A stretch of 38,487 nucleotides of DNA from Candidatus Nomurabacteria bacterium (GTDB taxonomy: Bacteria > Patescibacteriota > Minisyncoccia > Phycocordibacterales > UBA9973): assembly GCA_003155695.1 (NCBI GenBank), contig PMDZ01000008.1:1-38487 (forward strand), read 5' to 3'. The stretch's first letter is position 1. Every line of letters begins with the position of its first letter. A model generated the notes under the pieces. The model did no database searches. It worked only from the letters and a program-made list of their open reading frames with translations, and was not told the origin of the DNA. The position numbers were made by a program, and so were the translations under genes. Positions 36,798 through 38,487 of this stretch are shown in pieces.

Positions 36798-38075
36798 ATG
36801 TTAATGAAAAAATTAATATTTTATGTTGTTTTAATAGTATATTGTGTCTCCATTATTCCATTTCAGGCCTTGGCTTTAACTGCAAGTGAAGTGCAGAAAC
36901 AGATAGATGACACAAATAGCCAAATAGATGCTCTAAATAAAGAGATAAGTGCTTTATCGAACCAAATAACCGCTACCGGAGAGCAAAAAAATACTTTAAA
37001 TAATACAATCAAAGAACTTACTTTGACAAGGAACAAACTATTGAAAGAAAAAGACCAGACTCAAAAAAGTATAAATATTACAAATTTGGTTATACAAGAA
37101 ATCAGAGACAATATCAGCACCAAAGAAGAATCAATTCAAAAATCGGAGGCATCGCTCGAAGGAATGCTGTATTCGCTCTACCAGACAGAAAAATATTCTT
37201 TAATGGAAAAAGTCCTGTCACAAAAAAATTTGTCGGATTTCAGCAAGGAATATAATAACACTTTAACTATCAATGAAGATATAAAGAATTATATAAATGA
37301 ACTTTTGGGGCAAAAAAAACAGTTGTCGGATACTCAAAACCAAAAACTAGACGAACAAGCAAAACTGAATGAACTAAAAACAACTTTAACCGCCAAAGAG
37401 ACAGCCGTCTTGAATACAAAGAAAGAAAAAGATGCATTGTTGGCTGAAACTAAGAATAAAGAAGCATCTTATCAGAAAATGCTTGCGGAACAATTGAAAA
37501 GGAAAGAAGCTTTCGATAAAGTAATCCAAGATTATGAGGCTCAATTAAAATTTATTTTAAATCCAAAACTTTTACCTAAAGAAGGGTCGGGAGTTTTGTC
37601 TTGGCCACTCAGCTCTGTATTAATAACATCACCTTTTGGTCCGCGCTCGGGAGGATTTCATTATGGAGCGGATTTCAGAGCCCAAGTCGGAACTCCGGTC
37701 TTTGCCATGGCTGGAGGCGTCGTCGAGGGCACAGGAGATACGGATGTCGCTTGCAAAGGTGCATCCTTCGGAAAATGGGTATTTATAAAATACAACAATG
37801 GACTTTCAAGCACATTCGGACATCTTTCGGTTATCTCGGCTAAAAAAGGACAGACCGTCAAAGCTGGAGATATTGTGGCACTTTCCGGAAATACCGGCTA
37901 TTCCGAGGCTCAACATTTGCATGTTGCTGTCTATGCTTCCACCGGAGTTAAAGTTGATACGGTTCCAAGTAAAAGTTGTAACGGTAAAATATTTACCCAA
38001 CCGATAGCTGCACTCAGTGCTTATCTTAACCCGCTTTTGTATTTACCGAAAACTACAGCAAATATGTTTAAATAA
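36798..38075 (+). CDS. Coiled-coil M23 (LytM) peptidase / EnvC-like murein hydrolase
   Basis: Signal-like N-terminus; long coiled coil; GPRSGGFHYGADF (HxxxD) and HLHVAVY (HxH) metal-binding motifs. Confidence 0.93.
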   Translation: MLMKKLIFYVVLIVYCVSIIPFQALALTASEVQKQIDDTNSQIDALNKEISALSNQITATGEQKNTLNNTIKELTLTRNKLLKEKDQTQKSINITNLVIQEIRDNISTKEESIQKSEASLEGMLYSLYQTEKYSLMEKVLSQKNLSDFSKEYNNTLTINEDIKNYINELLGQKKQLSDTQNQKLDEQAKLNELKTTLTAKETAVLNTKKEKDALLAETKNKEASYQKMLAEQLKRKEAFDKVIQDYEAQLKFILNPKLLPKEGSGVLSWPLSSVLITSPFGPRSGGFHYGADFRAQVGTPVFAMAGGVVEGTGDTDVACKGASFGKWVFIKYNNGLSSTFGHLSVISAKKGQTVKAGDIVALSGNTGYSEAQHLHVAVYASTGVKVDTVPSKSCNGKIFTQPIAALSAYLNPLLYLPKTTANMFK

Positions 38076-38103
38076 TGACAGCATAAATTTTATATAGTAT
38101 AAT
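38075..38103 (+). promoter_or_regulatory. Promoter of the 38112 ORF
   Basis: ATGACA - 17 bp - TATAAT, 8 nt before the ATG. Confidence 0.6.
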
Positions 38104-38111
38104 TATTTTGT

Positions 38112-38426
38112 ATGAAAGATGATGAAAGAAAATCAAGATTACATATACACTTGGGAGGATTAATTATCCTGATAATAATTGTCTTAATTTTATTCAAAGT
38201 TGATATTGTGTCGAAAGTTCAGTCTCGACAGTTCCAGAAAAATGTCACTTATGTGGAAGAACAAGCGAAAACTTTTTGGCAAAATACAATTTGGAATCCA
38301 ATAAAAACAAAACTTGGAAATTGGTTTGTGGAAACAACAAATACCGAAATAAAGAAAATACAAGATAATTTTACAAAAAATATCTTGAAAACAACTGATA
38401 CCGGAGAAGAAAAGATTCAAAACTAA
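38112..38426 (+). CDS. Small single-TM hypothetical protein (104 aa)
   Basis: LGGLIILIIIVLILFKVDI TM; promoter and terminator flank the ORF. Confidence 0.7.
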   Translation: MKDDERKSRLHIHLGGLIILIIIVLILFKVDIVSKVQSRQFQKNVTYVEEQAKTFWQNTIWNPIKTKLGNWFVETTNTEIKKIQDNFTKNILKTTDTGEEKIQN

Positions 38427-38450
38427 ATCCCGTTTAAATGGGATTTATTA
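38425..38450. terminator. Hairpin terminator, probably bidirectional
   Basis: AAATCCC-gtttaaat-GGGATTT followed by a T-rich tract; convergent with a tRNA. Confidence 0.65.
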
Positions 38451-38455
38451 TTTTG

Positions 38456-38487
38456 TGCCCGAGGTGGGAATCGAACCCACATCCCTT
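38456..38487 (-). tRNA. 3' part of a tRNA (truncated by the window); possibly tRNA-Leu, no encoded CCA
   Basis: Minus strand AAGGGATGTGGGTTCGATTCCCACCTCGGGCA: T-arm GTGGG-TTCGATT-CCCAC, acceptor 3' strand CTCGGGC, discriminator A; isotype is a guess from the GCCCGAG acceptor. Confidence 0.85.

Overview
The window is AT-rich and has the character of a small-genome, Patescibacteria/CPR-like (Parcubacteria-like) bacterium; this taxonomic call is inferred from gene content, not tested. From left to right it contains: a 5'-truncated giant repetitive surface protein with a peptidase S74 auto-chaperone; a PaaX-like (Cas2-fold) regulator; a structured leader or ncRNA candidate upstream of dnaK-dnaJ; and a polyamine locus (speA, asd, lysC, carboxy(nor)spermidine dehydrogenase, carboxy(nor)spermidine decarboxylase, agmatinase) that on paper encodes a full arginine + aspartate to spermidine route. 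This is followed by an EamA transporter, a Cys-rich membrane protein, an orphan 7TM histidine kinase, and a two-gene unit that I read as a divergent NIS-synthetase-like (IucA/IucC) protein plus an alpha/beta hydrolase. The rest is housekeeping: cysS, a CorA-like fragment, rplU, recR, dnaB, trpS, archaeal-type aspS, scpAB, mraY-ftsW-murG, gltX, an M23 peptidase and a tRNA 3' end. The most exciting hypothesis is that the polyamine cluster and the NIS-synthetase-like/hydrolase pair form a polyamine-carboxylate conjugate (siderophore-like) system. Other points of interest are the dnaK-leader RNA, a lysC-asd intercistronic hairpin, a 6-codon uORF overlapping the speA start, near-leaderless promoters, and catalytic-motif substitutions in MraY.
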